This document shows positions 16,986-25,181 of a stretch of 64,000 nucleotides of DNA, piece after piece. The DNA lies in NCBI GenBank assembly GCA_963729275.1, contig CAVSNH010000003.1, positions 682,001 to 746,000 of the forward strand, given 5' to 3'. Positions within the stretch are counted from its first letter, which is position 1. Every line of letters begins with the position of its first letter. This stretch comes from CAVSNH01 sp963729275 (GTDB lineage: Bacteria; Actinomycetota; Acidimicrobiia; Acidimicrobiales; RAAP-2). The translations under genes and the position numbers were made by a program. The notes beneath the pieces were generated by a model. That model did no database searches. It saw nothing but the letters and a program-made list of their open reading frames with translations, and was not told where the DNA came from.

Positions 16986-17714
16986 TCAGAGCATCAGAAT
17001 AAGCATGTAGGCCATGGTGAGGCACATGACAATGTGCGAGCCTGCCTCGAGCCGAGGCGCCAGCCACGCGGGGACATCTGCAGTGCCATTGGTCGATCGG
17101 CCTTCGAACCGTGCCTCGGCCGATCCTTCCCATTCGGAGCTCGGCAAACCGTCTCCGATAGTGGACAAGGCGGGGCTCCGTACCTGAGAGACAGATGATG
17201 AGAACCGCCTGATGGCGTCTAGCTGCCAGATGGCGGAGACGACGAGGGCGAGGACAAAGCCCGCTGGCAGAATGGCGAAGTCCGCCGTGGTACCGGTCGC
17301 CGTTCCCATCGCCATGCTGCCTCCCGACCTGGCTTCTGATGGGGCGGCGGCGGCCACGTACATGTAGAGCATGGCCAGGGACATGACGAGGTGGATGACA
17401 CGGCGGGACAGTCGATGCACGTGTTCGTGGTAGTAGGTCTCGCTGCCGGGATTGACCACGAACTGGTAGCACCTCCACACGAACCACACCGCGAGAACTG
17501 AGAACACGATCTCCCACAGGCCGCTTGGGATCGGATTGAGGTCTGAGACGAGCATGCCGGCCATTGCCGTTCCCATGAGCACATGGGCCACGTCCACGTC
17601 TCGGTGGATTGGTCGGGACCACACCCGAGAGGTCACCAACCGCCCGACGCTGTAGAGGGCCACGGCCAGCATCAGCCCGGCGAAGATGCCGTTCAACCAG
17701 CCCGGATTGGACAT
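16986..17714 (-). CDS. DUF5134-like polytopic membrane protein
   Basis: The start is ATG 17714 after AAGGAGCCTGAT; product 242 residues with about six membrane segments. Three helices share an H-x-x-M-x-x-(A/T)-M pattern: HVLMGTAMAGMLVSD, HLVMSLAMLYMYVAAA and, at the C-terminus, HIVMCLTMAYMLILML. Repeated His/Met pairs in membrane helices suggest copper binding. It follows the frameshifted membrane protein by one base and precedes the Cys-tailed repressor, so the three look like a metal-responsive operon. The DUF number is from memory. Confidence 0.72.
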   Translation of the reverse strand: MSNPGWLNGIFAGLMLAVALYSVGRLVTSRVWSRPIHRDVDVAHVLMGTAMAGMLVSDLNPIPSGLWEIVFSVLAVWFVWRCYQFVVNPGSETYYHEHVHRLSRRVIHLVMSLAMLYMYVAAAAPSEARSGGSMAMGTATGTTADFAILPAGFVLALVVSAIWQLDAIRRFSSSVSQVRSPALSTIGDGLPSSEWEGSAEARFEGRSTNGTADVPAWLAPRLEAGSHIVMCLTMAYMLILML

Positions 17715-17715
17715 A

Positions 17716-18734
17716 TCAGGCTCCTTCGACGCGCAGTACCGATTCATCGGCGATTGCTGGTGTTGGGCTGTGTGAAGGGGTCGGGGAGCTTCTGGCGACG
17801 GCCAGCAATATCAGCAATGGGCCGGAGTTCACGTCGGTTGCTCCATTGGTGAAGATGGCTCCGAAGTTCTCCCCGATCACCCAGATAACGGCGCTGAGCG
17901 CCACGGCCAGAATGATCGTTCCATTGGCGAACGATCTCGGGAGGTAAATGCCGACGGTCACCACGACGAGAAGGAGGCACAGGACCACGGTGACCGCCAG
18001 ACCCCTGTGGTCGACCAGATTGGCACTGTGACGGTCGACCCAGGCGACCCACCCGGGCTCGCCGGGGGGCTCCGAATTGAGCAAGTCGTGGAGGCCTTGT
18101 GACGAGCGGTTGCCACCCAGAACCGCGAAGTAGGCGAGTGAACCCCACAGCACCAGCCACAATCCCTTGGCTGTCGGCTTCCCCACCGCCCGTGCCGCGA
18201 TGAACGGTGCCTTCTCAGGGCATCGGTCGCTCGGCCACAGCAACACGGCCAGCAGCGCATAGATGATGACCGCTCCTGAGGCCCATTGACGGGGTTGGCG
18301 CTGCCGTTCAGCACTCCGCCGAACGCCTCGCCAATCCACCACACGCCGAGCGCCCACACGATGGAAGCACCTAGCCCAACCTTGACCGTCGGGCGCCAAG
18401 CGATGGCGAAGCCGAGGCCACACTGCACCAGAGCAAACGCCACGTCGGTGGAGACTGCGTGGTGGCCAATGATCGACCCTGACCAACTGATGGGCCGGGC
18501 GATGACCGACGGATTACCCGACGACATGCCTGAGATCATCTGAAGACCGAAACTCTTCGTAAAGAAGAAGGATTGGAGCTGAAAAATCCCGTCCAAGAGC
18601 CAGATGGTGGCGAGCACTAGTTGGAGGATCCTCCGACCGTCCGGCCGGGTCCATACATGGCCGCTCGTCGCTGCCACGACCGAACTCGGGAGAGTGAGCA
18701 TGTTTGGCTCACGACTGATCGCCTCGCTCGCCAT
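17716..18734 (-). pseudogene. Polytopic membrane protein, interrupted by one frameshift
   Basis: The first frame starts at ATG 18734 after GGAAGGGG (MASEAISREP...) and gives LVLATIWLLDGIFQLQSFFF, VSTDVAFALVQCGLGFAIAW and GGVLNGSANPVNG. The second frame continues with ASGAVIIYALLAVLLWPSD, LYxFAVLGG-like helices and ANGTIILAVALSAVIWVIGE, to a stop at 17716. The parts make one ~340-residue protein with about seven membrane helices. Such proteins often neighbour DUF5134 genes. The break lies near 18285. It is a recent mutation or a sequence error. Confidence 0.78.
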
Positions 18735-18890
18735 CCAAACCCCCTTCCCGGCGTGGCTCAGAAAATCGCTCCTGCGGCGGCCTCGACCACCCTTGCCAAC
18801 TACATCCCGTAGTAGAGCAACTGCCCGCTCGCCTCGCACTGGTCAAGGCGGATCGGGTCCAGGGATAGGTCCGGCGGCCTTGGCCCGAAC

Positions 18891-19142
18891 ATGCGTGGTC
18901 ATCTGAGTGCCCGGAGACCGCAAAGGCATCTGATGGGTAACGAAGCGATCCCGGCCGCTCAACGGGACCTTCTGTCGAACGGTCAGGTGAATCGTCCTCA
19001 GATCCGACCAGAAGAGCGGATCGTCCTGTCCATGCTCCAGCGTGTGCGGCCGGCCCGTGAACGGCTTTCATCCCTGGTCACGCCCGACACCCTGCGGCGA
19101 TGGAACCGCGAGTCGATCCGTCGTCGTCCGCCCGGACACTGA
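18891..19142 (+). pseudogene. Transposase/integrase N-terminal remnant
   Basis: The frame gives QVNRPQIRPEERIVLSML, RVRPARERLSSLVTPDTLRR and WNRESIRRR, matching the N-terminal region of the actinobacterial rve-type transposases (RPRLRPPDRVILAAL...FLVTPATLLRWHRELVRRKW). The catalytic DDE part is absent. It is one of six remnants in the window. Nothing else is recognised in 18735-19301. Confidence 0.7.
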
Positions 19143-19301
19143 GCCTTCGCTATGCCCCGATAGAAACGCAGGAGTCCAAGACTTCGGTGCGGACGACGAG
19201 CGCCTCAGGAAGGGCCAGGTCAACGACGAGACCCCTGCAGCCTGTTTCAGCGTCAGACGGGGAACGTGGCGGCAATGACCTATCCGTCCGGAAGGTCTCG
19301 A

Positions 19302-19844
19302 CTAGTAGCTGATCTGTCCCTCCGTGGTGCTGGTGAAAGCAAACGTCTCTATCGATCCAACAGTAGAGGTGGGTGTGCTTTTGCTTGTTACCGTGAACCT
19401 CCCCGCGGCGCCGGTAAAGCGGCCTGTTCCGCCTGTGATGGTATTTAGGGTCTTCGCCGTTGCGGCTCCCTTGGATGTAACCCTTCCCGTCCCTGAAGTG
19501 GTAGCGAACAACTGGTCGCCGTTCGCCGCAACGGTGACCCCTGAGCCTGTAAAGCTGAGGGTGTTCGGACCCGTGAGAGTGATTGTCTGAATTCCGTGGC
19601 CGGTGACTGCTCCGAAGTGGAAGAGGTGACCCGAACTTTCGTTGGTTGCCGCGCCGGTTGCAAGATTGACCGTGTTGATCCCGGTGCTCGTGCCTTCGAG
19701 CGCCCTGTGGGTGGCTTTCAGCGGCTGGCCGATGGCTTTCGGCCCTCGTCCAGGGCCGTGCGCCGCTGCCAGGGCCGCGGCTGGAACCATGACGACGATG
19801 GCTGCCACCAGGGCTGAAAGAACGGTGAGCCTGCGTACGTGCAT
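19302..19844 (-). CDS. Secreted beta-rich protein of unknown function
   Basis: This 180-residue protein has a clear signal peptide (RRLTVLSALVAAIVVMVPAA, cleavage after ALAAA). The mature part is rich in Thr, Gly and Ser with repeating strands, e.g. GIQTITLTGPNTLSFTGSGV and NTITGGTGRFTGAAGRFTVT. The last of these resembles the GGTGxFxGAxGxxT turn of allene-oxide-cyclase-like or dirigent-like barrels. It is probably an extracellular beta-barrel; no enzyme activity can be claimed. Confidence 0.75.
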   Translation of the reverse strand: MHVRRLTVLSALVAAIVVMVPAAALAAAHGPGRGPKAIGQPLKATHRALEGTSTGINTVNLATGAATNESSGHLFHFGAVTGHGIQTITLTGPNTLSFTGSGVTVAANGDQLFATTSGTGRVTSKGAATAKTLNTITGGTGRFTGAAGRFTVTSKSTPTSTVGSIETFAFTSTTEGQISY

Positions 19845-20250
19845 AAGTGCCGCTCTCTTCTCAGTTCCGCCAAACTCTACGCATCAATCAACCACAAGGG
19901 TGCTTCGAGTGAGCTGATGGCTGCATGGACTCGTGCACTGGCGTGACCAGGTACGACGAGTCTCTCCGATGCGACGGGCCAGCAATGACATTGCCGCTTG
20001 GTGGCCGCCGTCACCGAATCGGCCGTTTGAAGGAGAGCCCGAAAGGTGTTTCTCTCCGCGAGAGTCGAACGGGACTCCGGCCGCGCTCGCGATCGTTGCC
20101 TGCCCTCCAACCGCATCTCGGGGCAGTGGCGTGGTGGCGAGCAGTCCGGTATGCGGCATTCCTTCGAGCGATCCTTGGCGCGAGACTGCCACTATGTCGG
20201 TGGCATGAGGCCAGTGACCATCGATTCGTCGTCGATCAGTGGAGGAACAC
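19845..20250. other. Intergenic stretch with a TGACCAGGTACG element
   Basis: About 400 bp between divergent genes. It contains TGACCAGGTACGA at 19944-19956, also present near 38107 and 44037. No gene is convincing on either strand. Confidence 0.45.
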
Positions 20251-20700
20251 ATGAACATCCTCGTGGCAACCGATGGATCCGAGGCTGCGATCGACGCGGC
20301 TCGCCGCTCAATGGACCTGCTACGCCCCGCGGCTCACGTGGTACTGGTAGCGGTTATCCCCGAATACGAGGACCCCATGGAGGATGCTGGAGGCATAGAG
20401 GGCCCGGGTATCACCTACAAGCGGGCGGATAAGGATTGGGAAAGGGCAACCGCCCAAGGTCAAGCCGCACTCGATCGCACCGCCTCGGTGCTCGGAACCG
20501 AGGTGGAGGCTCGTCTAGTTCCAGACGATGAAAGGACGGGGGCAGTCATCGACCGAGTTGCCGGCGAGATGAACGCAGACGTGCTAGTGGTTGGGGCGTC
20601 CAGCAAGGGTTGGTTGAGCCGACTCTTCGGTGGTTCGGTCAGCGACTACGTGGCCCACCACGCGCCGTGTCCGGTCATGCTTATCCGCCACGACCACTGA
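20251..20700 (+). CDS. Universal stress protein (UspA family)
   Basis: The start is ATG 20251 after GGAGGA; 149 residues. MNILVATDGSEAAIDAARRS is the family N-terminus. Near the end, DVLVVGASSKGWLSRLFGGS followed by VSDYVAHHAPCPVMLIRH is the ATP-binding loop and last strand. These cytoplasmic dimers bind ATP and are linked to stress or dormancy. It stands alone with no sensor gene beside it. Confidence 0.93.
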   Translation: MNILVATDGSEAAIDAARRSMDLLRPAAHVVLVAVIPEYEDPMEDAGGIEGPGITYKRADKDWERATAQGQAALDRTASVLGTEVEARLVPDDERTGAVIDRVAGEMNADVLVVGASSKGWLSRLFGGSVSDYVAHHAPCPVMLIRHDH

Positions 20701-20999
20701 GCGCCGCAGAAGTCGGGAAAGGACAAGAATCGGCAAGGGCCGTGCCGCTTCGGGTGATCCGACCGTGCGCTCCTTCGAGGGTCTCGCGTCGCGCGGCGAG
20801 GAGCCGTTGCTGCCCAATACATCTGGGTCCTATCCCAGGACAGCGCTTTCCGCCGGACGTCAAGCGGCAGTCAGCGGACCTGCCTAGGCCCGAACACTGT
20901 GCGAGTAGGATTGCTACGGAGTATGAGCCGACACGGCCCTGGCAGGTTCGAGCATTTCGGCCTCCGGCTCAGCAGTTGCGAGGTGAAGATGCTCATGGA
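20701..20999. other. Intergenic stretch, nothing recognised
   Basis: About 300 bp. The long plus-strand frame through this region continues over the epimerase pseudogene and has no protein-like features. Confidence 0.4.
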
Positions 21000-21433
21000 T
21001 CAGGCCGGATAGTTCCCAGCCTCAAGGTCTTCGGGCAAGCTCGGATGGGTAGGCTTCCAGCCGAACCTCTCTTGTGTCAGTGCATTCCACGATGGCTGTT
21101 CGGCGGCGACAATGTGGCCGAGGAATCCGAAGTTCTCCGAAGGATGGCCTCGACGGGCAGGTCGAGCTGGCGCCCGATGACTTCGGCGACGGAGCGCATG
21201 GTGTCGCCCTCGTCAGCGACGCCGTGGGCCACCGTGCCGGGAGCACTCGAGGACCAGCCGGAAGAGTCGGGCGGCGTCGAGGCGGTGCACGACTGGCCAA
21301 CGTTGGTGCCGTCGCCGACATAGCCGGAGACCTGCCGATGTGACCGTCGGATCTTGGTCGGAACCAACACCGGCCCGTTCGTTCCTTCGACGAGCGACCC
21401 TTGGAACGAGATGCTGGCGGACTCAAGGTCCAC
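21000..21433 (-). pseudogene. C-terminal remnant of a nucleoside-sugar-epimerase-like SDR
   Basis: Scattered over frames on the minus strand are SGYVGDGTNVGQSCTA, GTVAHGVADEGDTMRSVAEV, IGRQLDLPVEAIL and, in another frame, ERFGWKPTHPSLPEDLEAGN ending YPA-stop at 21000-21002. This is the second half of an extended SDR of the same type as the gene at 5523-6398. The N-terminal nucleotide-binding half is missing and at least two frame changes occur. Confidence 0.72.
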
Positions 21434-21487
21434 CTCGACGTGCCCAACTCAGCATTTACCTGGTCGCCCCTGCGAGTCCCGAGCGCC

Positions 21488-22921
21488 TCAGCGAGACATC
21501 CCCCGGTCGCGTGAGAGACCTGGCCCAACATCAGAGTTATCGGCAAGGAGCTGTTCCAGGTTCGAACTGGCCGGTGCCATCGTGGCGAGAAGGCGCCCGA
21601 GAACCGCTTGCTTCTCCGTATCGCCTGGATCGACACTCGCAGATCCGGCCGTTGGGTTCAGGCGCGATCGATCCATCCATTCCCGGATCTGGTCGTCACC
21701 GAACCATTCCCGCCGTACTCTCAGATCTGTCATCAGGTTACGCGGGATATCAATGAGATCGCCGGTGATAGGAACCGGCGAGCACATCGAATTCTTACGA
21801 TCGTCATCGTCGACCACGAGCTCGATGAATGCTGTCAGCGCTGCGCTGTAGGTCGGTTGCCCACCGTAGATAGCATATTGCAACGTGATCCTGTCACGGT
21901 CAAATATGGGCACCGGCGGGCGATTCGGAACGCCGCGCGCGCTGCAATCTACATAGAGGCAACCGGGCGCGGTGGGAATCATTCCGTTCTTCAGGACTAA
22001 CGCTTCTCGATCGATGCGGACGACGTGGCCGAGCCGGACCACATTGGTGATCTTCCGCAGCAGTTCGACCTCGCCAACAGTCGTGGTGGCTCCCCGGAAC
22101 ATCGTCGGCCAGTGGTCGAGATCGACCCGTAATAACTGCCCGGTCGCTTCGAACCCTTGCACGATCTCTTCGACCGATTTGGCCTGCGCCACCACCTCGA
22201 GTTGGGTAGCGAAGCTGTTCAGGGTCTGGACGCCACCCTGGAAGCCCGCCCTGTTGAAGAACCAGGCGTCCCGCGGTCGTATCCAGACGATCACCGACGG
22301 GTCAACGCCATTTTCGAGGAGCCAAAGACATGCGTCCGCACCGGTCTTTCCGGCCCCGATGATGACGTAGGAGGTATGGAGACGGTCGATCTTGGCCAGA
22401 TCGTTGACGGGGACGAGATCGATACCCGGTGCCGCTGGAAAGGGAGGGGGCTCTGTCGATGGGACACATGACCCTACGTAACCGGCATCGACTACCTTTC
22501 TGCGGGCCCGCACCTCCCTCTGACTTCCGTTCAGTAGGGAGGTCACCCGACCGTCCCCCGTGTACTCGCTCATCGGGAAGTAACGGAAACGGATCGACGG
22601 TTGGAACCTGTCACGCAGCACCTGGTCGAAATAGGCACGGATCTCGTCACCCGATGCGAGCTCATACATTCCCACGTTCGGACCGCGTTCGTCCCTCTTC
22701 CCCCGACTGAGCTCGGTCGAGTTCACCCCGTAGAACGTAGAGGGTTGGTGCAGACGGACGAACGAGTAGGCATCGTTCCAGTGCCCACCCGGATGTGCTC
22801 GCCGGTCCACCATGATCACCGAGGCGTCAGACTCGGCCAAGATGACGTCCACGAAGCTCATGCCCACGGCACCGCCGCCGACGACCACGTAGTCGGCCTC
22901 AACTGGGCCGTCGCCCGTCAT
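21488..22921 (-). CDS. FAD/NAD(P)-binding oxidoreductase
   Basis: This 477-residue protein opens with an FAD-binding dinucleotide fold (ADYVVVGGGAVGMSFVDVIL), then DRRAHPGGHWNDAYSFVRLH typical of flavin monooxygenase-like proteins, and a second nucleotide site SYVIIGAGKTGADACLWLLE near residue 185. It is the last gene of a minus-strand operon with a methyltransferase (22 bp upstream) and a DUF4242 protein. The set suggests oxidation and methylation of one small molecule. The substrate is unknown. Confidence 0.85.
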   Translation of the reverse strand: MTGDGPVEADYVVVGGGAVGMSFVDVILAESDASVIMVDRRAHPGGHWNDAYSFVRLHQPSTFYGVNSTELSRGKRDERGPNVGMYELASGDEIRAYFDQVLRDRFQPSIRFRYFPMSEYTGDGRVTSLLNGSQREVRARRKVVDAGYVGSCVPSTEPPPFPAAPGIDLVPVNDLAKIDRLHTSYVIIGAGKTGADACLWLLENGVDPSVIVWIRPRDAWFFNRAGFQGGVQTLNSFATQLEVVAQAKSVEEIVQGFEATGQLLRVDLDHWPTMFRGATTTVGEVELLRKITNVVRLGHVVRIDREALVLKNGMIPTAPGCLYVDCSARGVPNRPPVPIFDRDRITLQYAIYGGQPTYSAALTAFIELVVDDDDRKNSMCSPVPITGDLIDIPRNLMTDLRVRREWFGDDQIREWMDRSRLNPTAGSASVDPGDTEKQAVLGRLLATMAPASSNLEQLLADNSDVGPGLSRDRGMSR

Positions 22922-22943
22922 GGAGCGGCTGAGCCCGTCCGTG

Positions 22944-24023
22944 TCATGGCCTGGCCTCGTACACGCTGTTGAACGGCGTTGATGCCACCTTCTGGAACCG
23001 ACCGAATCCGGCGTCAGTGACGATGTCTCGGATGCGGGCCTCTCCGGCCTGGGCCCCGAGGGCCAGACCGACTTCCTGGGACAGCGAGCACGGGGTGCAA
23101 AGCAGGGTCGAGAACGCGTAGTAGGCGCGGCCCAGGGGGTTCAGGTTGTCCTCGATGCGGTCGCCGGCCGCGGGCTCGACGATCATCCACGTCCCGTCGT
23201 CGGCCAACGCTTCCCGCACGTGGACGGCCGCCCCTGCGGGGTCTCCCATGTCATGCAGACAGTCGAACATGGTGACGAGGTCGTAGCCTAGGCCGGGAAA
23301 CGACGACGCCGGAGCCCGCTCGAAGCTGACCCTCGTGGTCACGCCGGCCTCCTCGGCCCGTTGCCGGGCGGTGTCGATCGATCCGGCGTGGTAGTCGGTG
23401 CCGAGGAAGGTCGAAGCAGGGAAGGCTTCGGCCATCAGCACTGTTGATGCCCCGTGACCACAACCAATGTCGGCCACCGCGGCTCCGCGCTCGAGCTTGT
23501 CCACTGCACCATCCAGCGCTGGCAGCCATTCGGCCACCAAATGCGCGTTATAGCCGGGACGGAAGAACCGTTCGCAGCCCTCATGGACGTCGTCGACATG
23601 ATCGTGCCACCCGATCCCGTCACCAGTGCGGGCTACTTCGGCGATCCTGGGCGAGTCGATCACCGAGCCGATGGCAATCTGGAAGAAGCCAGGAAGAAAG
23701 GCCGGACTGGATGAGTCGGTGAGGGCCACGGTCTGCTCGGGCGGCAGCAGGTAGCGACCGGTCTCGGGGTTGTACTCGACATAGCCGCCGGCAGCCTGTG
23801 CATTGAGCCATTCTCGGACATAGCGCTCGGTCGTACCCGTCCGCTCCGCCAACTCGTCCGAGCTGAGCGGGCCTGCCCCCGCCATCGCACGATAGAGACC
23901 GAGCTTGTCCCCGAGAACGACGAGAGCGGAGTTGAGAGTGGCACCCACCTCGTCGACCGCCTTGAACACGAATGCCATGAGCTTGTCGGTGTCCACGGTC
24001 GAGGGCTCATTGGTCATGGTCAT
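22944..24023 (-). CDS. SAM-dependent methyltransferase with N-terminal winged helix
   Basis: The start has a near-perfect AAGGAGGT site. The 359-residue protein has an N-terminal winged-helix dimerisation region (ALVVLGDKLGLYRAMAGAGP, LSSDELAERTGTTERYVREW), then the class I methyltransferase fold: GAAVADIGCGHGASTVLMAE (SAM motif I), FLGTDYHAGSID, and YDLVTMFDCLHDMGDPAGAA. It resembles the mycobacterial Rv2258c group. It is cotranscribed with the FAD oxidoreductase and DUF4242 genes. The acceptor is unknown. Confidence 0.9.
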   Translation of the reverse strand: MTMTNEPSTVDTDKLMAFVFKAVDEVGATLNSALVVLGDKLGLYRAMAGAGPLSSDELAERTGTTERYVREWLNAQAAGGYVEYNPETGRYLLPPEQTVALTDSSSPAFLPGFFQIAIGSVIDSPRIAEVARTGDGIGWHDHVDDVHEGCERFFRPGYNAHLVAEWLPALDGAVDKLERGAAVADIGCGHGASTVLMAEAFPASTFLGTDYHAGSIDTARQRAEEAGVTTRVSFERAPASSFPGLGYDLVTMFDCLHDMGDPAGAAVHVREALADDGTWMIVEPAAGDRIEDNLNPLGRAYYAFSTLLCTPCSLSQEVGLALGAQAGEARIRDIVTDAGFGRFQKVASTPFNSVYEARP

Positions 24024-24108
24024 CGGATTACCTCCTTGTCACCTTCAGGTCTGATGTGGCGAGTCGCTAGCCGGGCGCTGGGTTGGGCCGGGAGCCCGGT
24101 CGGAAGGG

Positions 24109-24381
24109 TCAGTCCCCCGTCGAGGGGTCGATCACCGTGGAGACACGCCTGATCGCTCCCACCGGAAACCCGCCACACCGGGCGTGCTCCTGCAGGATGT
24201 CCTCGTCGGGCGCGACGTAGACGCAGTAGAGCTTGTCGTCGGTCACGTAGCTGGTCAGCCAGCGGATTTCCGGACCCAGCTCGGCAATGATCTTGTTCGA
24301 CTTACGGCTGATGGCCTGCAGTTCGGAGGCGCTGAGCTCCCCGGCCCCCGGGAGCTCACGCTCGATCAGGTACTTGGGCAT
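24109..24381 (-). CDS. DUF4242 (SCO4226-like nickel-binding) protein
   Basis: This 90-residue protein reads MPKYLIERELPGAGELSA, WLTSYVTDDKLYCVYVAPDE, HARCGGFPVGAIRRVSTVID. The pattern is that of the small ferredoxin-like DUF4242 family; the Streptomyces member SCO4226 binds nickel. A GGGAAGGGG site precedes the start. It is the first gene of the operon, separated from the TetR gene by the palindromes at 24425-24460. A related domain is fused to the cyclase at 25182. Confidence 0.88.
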   Translation of the reverse strand: MPKYLIERELPGAGELSASELQAISRKSNKIIAELGPEIRWLTSYVTDDKLYCVYVAPDEDILQEHARCGGFPVGAIRRVSTVIDPSTGD

Positions 24382-24424
24382 TCGGGTCCCCTTCCCTTTG
24401 GCGGATCGAGGGTCTTTCGATTGG

Positions 24425-24460
24425 ATACCCTCGGTATGGTAGTATGCATACCGTGAGTAT
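24425..24460. promoter_or_regulatory. Twin palindromes, probable TetR operator
   Basis: ATACC-CTC-GGTAT (24425-24437) is a perfect palindrome, and ATACC-GTG-AGTAT (24448-24460) is a one-mismatch copy, with centres 23 bp apart. They lie between the divergent DUF4242 and TetR genes and overlap the most upstream possible TetR starts. This is the expected place and spacing for an autoregulatory operator controlling both directions. Confidence 0.65.
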
Positions 24461-24488
24461 GGTTGTCAAGGGAGCCTCCGTTCCGGGG

Positions 24489-25091
24489 ATGACGCGCGCG
24501 GCACAGGGCGCGATGACACGAGCCGCCCTCGTCGCCGCGGCACGCCGGCTCTTCGGCGAGCACGGCTTTGCCGCCACTTCGCTGGACGAGATAGTCGCCG
24601 AGGCCAATGTGACAAAGGGGGCCCTGTACCACCACTTTCAGGGCAAGGAGGACCTGTTCGCCGCGGTCTACGAGGAGGTCCAGCGTGAAGTCTCCGACCA
24701 GGTGGTCGCCGAGTTCCTCCGGCCGGACCCGTGGGACGCCCTGGTGCTGGGGTGCGAGCTGTGGATCGACGCCAACCTCGACCCAGTCGTTCAGAGGATC
24801 GTCATGCGCGACGCCAGAGCGGTCTTGGGCTGGGACAGGGTGCGAGACGTCGAGGCTCGATACGGAGCAGTGCCACTTCGTGGGGTGTTGCGCAAAGCCA
24901 TGCGCCTGAAGAAGATCCGCACTTATCCCCTTCGCCCGCTCGCGTTGATGGTCATGGGTGCCCTGAACGAGGCTTGCTTCTACGTGGCCGACGCCGAGGA
25001 TCAGGTCGCGGCCCGCAACGAAGTACGGACCTTGCTGAGGACGATTCTGGCCGGCCTCACCACCGACGACTGCGATGGCGAGGGTGTGTGA
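24489..25091 (+). CDS. TetR/AcrR-family transcriptional regulator
   Basis: I chose ATG 24489 (200 aa) because more upstream starts (24444, 24459) lie in the palindromic operator and have no ribosome site. The HTH spans residues ~10-55: ALVAAARRLFGEHGFAATSL, DEIVAEANVTKGALYHHFQG, KEDLFAAVYEEVQREV. The C-terminal ligand domain includes a ...AVLGWDRVRDVEARYG... stretch. Divergent placement indicates repression of the DUF4242/methyltransferase/oxidoreductase operon, relieved by a small ligand. Confidence 0.92.
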   Translation: MTRAAQGAMTRAALVAAARRLFGEHGFAATSLDEIVAEANVTKGALYHHFQGKEDLFAAVYEEVQREVSDQVVAEFLRPDPWDALVLGCELWIDANLDPVVQRIVMRDARAVLGWDRVRDVEARYGAVPLRGVLRKAMRLKKIRTYPLRPLALMVMGALNEACFYVADAEDQVAARNEVRTLLRTILAGLTTDDCDGEGV

Positions 25092-25181
25092 GAAGTCCAA
25101 GACTGCGCTCGGCCTGCCACTCGGGTAGCTTTGTCGTCGACCAATTGTTGACGGACATGGCTATAACCACGGCAGGCTGAC

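Noticed and set aside
20610..21323. 238-codon plus-strand open frame
   Set aside because: It crosses the 3' end of the universal stress gene and the epimerase pseudogene, with no motif or ribosome site.
25130..25181. Sigma-70-type promoter before the cyclase gene (TTGACG...TATAAC)
   Set aside because: The two boxes are only ~8 bp apart, and the other possible pair ~24 bp, so neither spacing is functional.
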